Both the position numbers and the translations under genes were made by a program. From Ruminococcaceae bacterium UBA1375 (GTDB lineage: Bacteria > Bacillota > Clostridia > Oscillospirales > Ruminococcaceae), in assembly GCA_002305795.1 (NCBI GenBank), contig DBRF01000020.1:121730-135488 (forward strand): a stretch of 13,759 nt of DNA. The letters are read 5' to 3'. A model generated the notes under the pieces. It saw only the letters and a list, made by a program, of their open reading frames with translations, ran no database searches and was not told where the DNA came from. Shown here piece after piece: positions 13,713 to 13,759 of this stretch. Position 1 is the stretch's first letter, and each line of letters opens with the position of its first letter.

Positions 13713-13759
13713 CGGGAAAAATCCCGGTTTTTTCAAAAAAATGTAGGTTTGTCAAACAT

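Overview
The window is typical of a GC-rich Clostridia chromosome, most likely an Oscillospiraceae/Ruminococcaceae-type gut Firmicute. This is inferred from strong GGA/AGGAGG-type ribosome binding sites, sigma-A promoters with 16-17 bp spacers, many short envelope lipoproteins, a 446-residue Firmicutes-type glucose-6-phosphate isomerase and GC-rich coding sequence with AT-rich promoter gaps. There are no rRNA or tRNA genes, IS elements, phage genes or CRISPR arrays.

Layout. Positions 1-437 are noncoding. They hold two copies of a 52-bp repeat 175 bp apart, each ending in a terminator hairpin, with a nested set of inverted repeats between them, a third terminator-like hairpin, and then a strong promoter. 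Positions 438-2336 (+) are a two-gene unit: an HD-domain phosphohydrolase and a D-alanyl-D-alanine carboxypeptidase, closed by a strong terminator. Positions 2631-4890 (+) are a promoter-led pair of paralogous membrane-anchored proteins, each with two DUF4367-like halves. Positions 5112-6942 (+) are pgi with its own promoter, followed by a small P-loop protein and a terminator.

From 7055 to 12421 everything is on the minus strand. Four lipoprotein genes (9662 down to 7055) share one C-terminal domain and nearly identical ribosome binding sites. Next comes a stand-alone NRPS-type condensation-domain protein (11303-9936) with its own promoter and UUCG-loop terminator. Two small four-helix membrane proteins follow (11880-11506 and 12421-12032), each with a promoter that revises its start codon. 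An AT-rich divergent gap (about 19% G+C at 12541-12660) leads to a last + strand lipoprotein (12895-13665). Its roughly 190-nt leader contains an 18-codon ORF with a good ribosome binding site and competing hairpins.

The common theme is the cell envelope: five lipoproteins, two anchored extracytoplasmic proteins, two small membrane proteins and a peptidoglycan carboxypeptidase. Central metabolism (pgi) and an orphan condensation enzyme are interspersed. The most novel-looking items are the structured repeat at the left edge, the four-gene lipoprotein family, the orphan condensation-domain enzyme and the sORF-containing leader.
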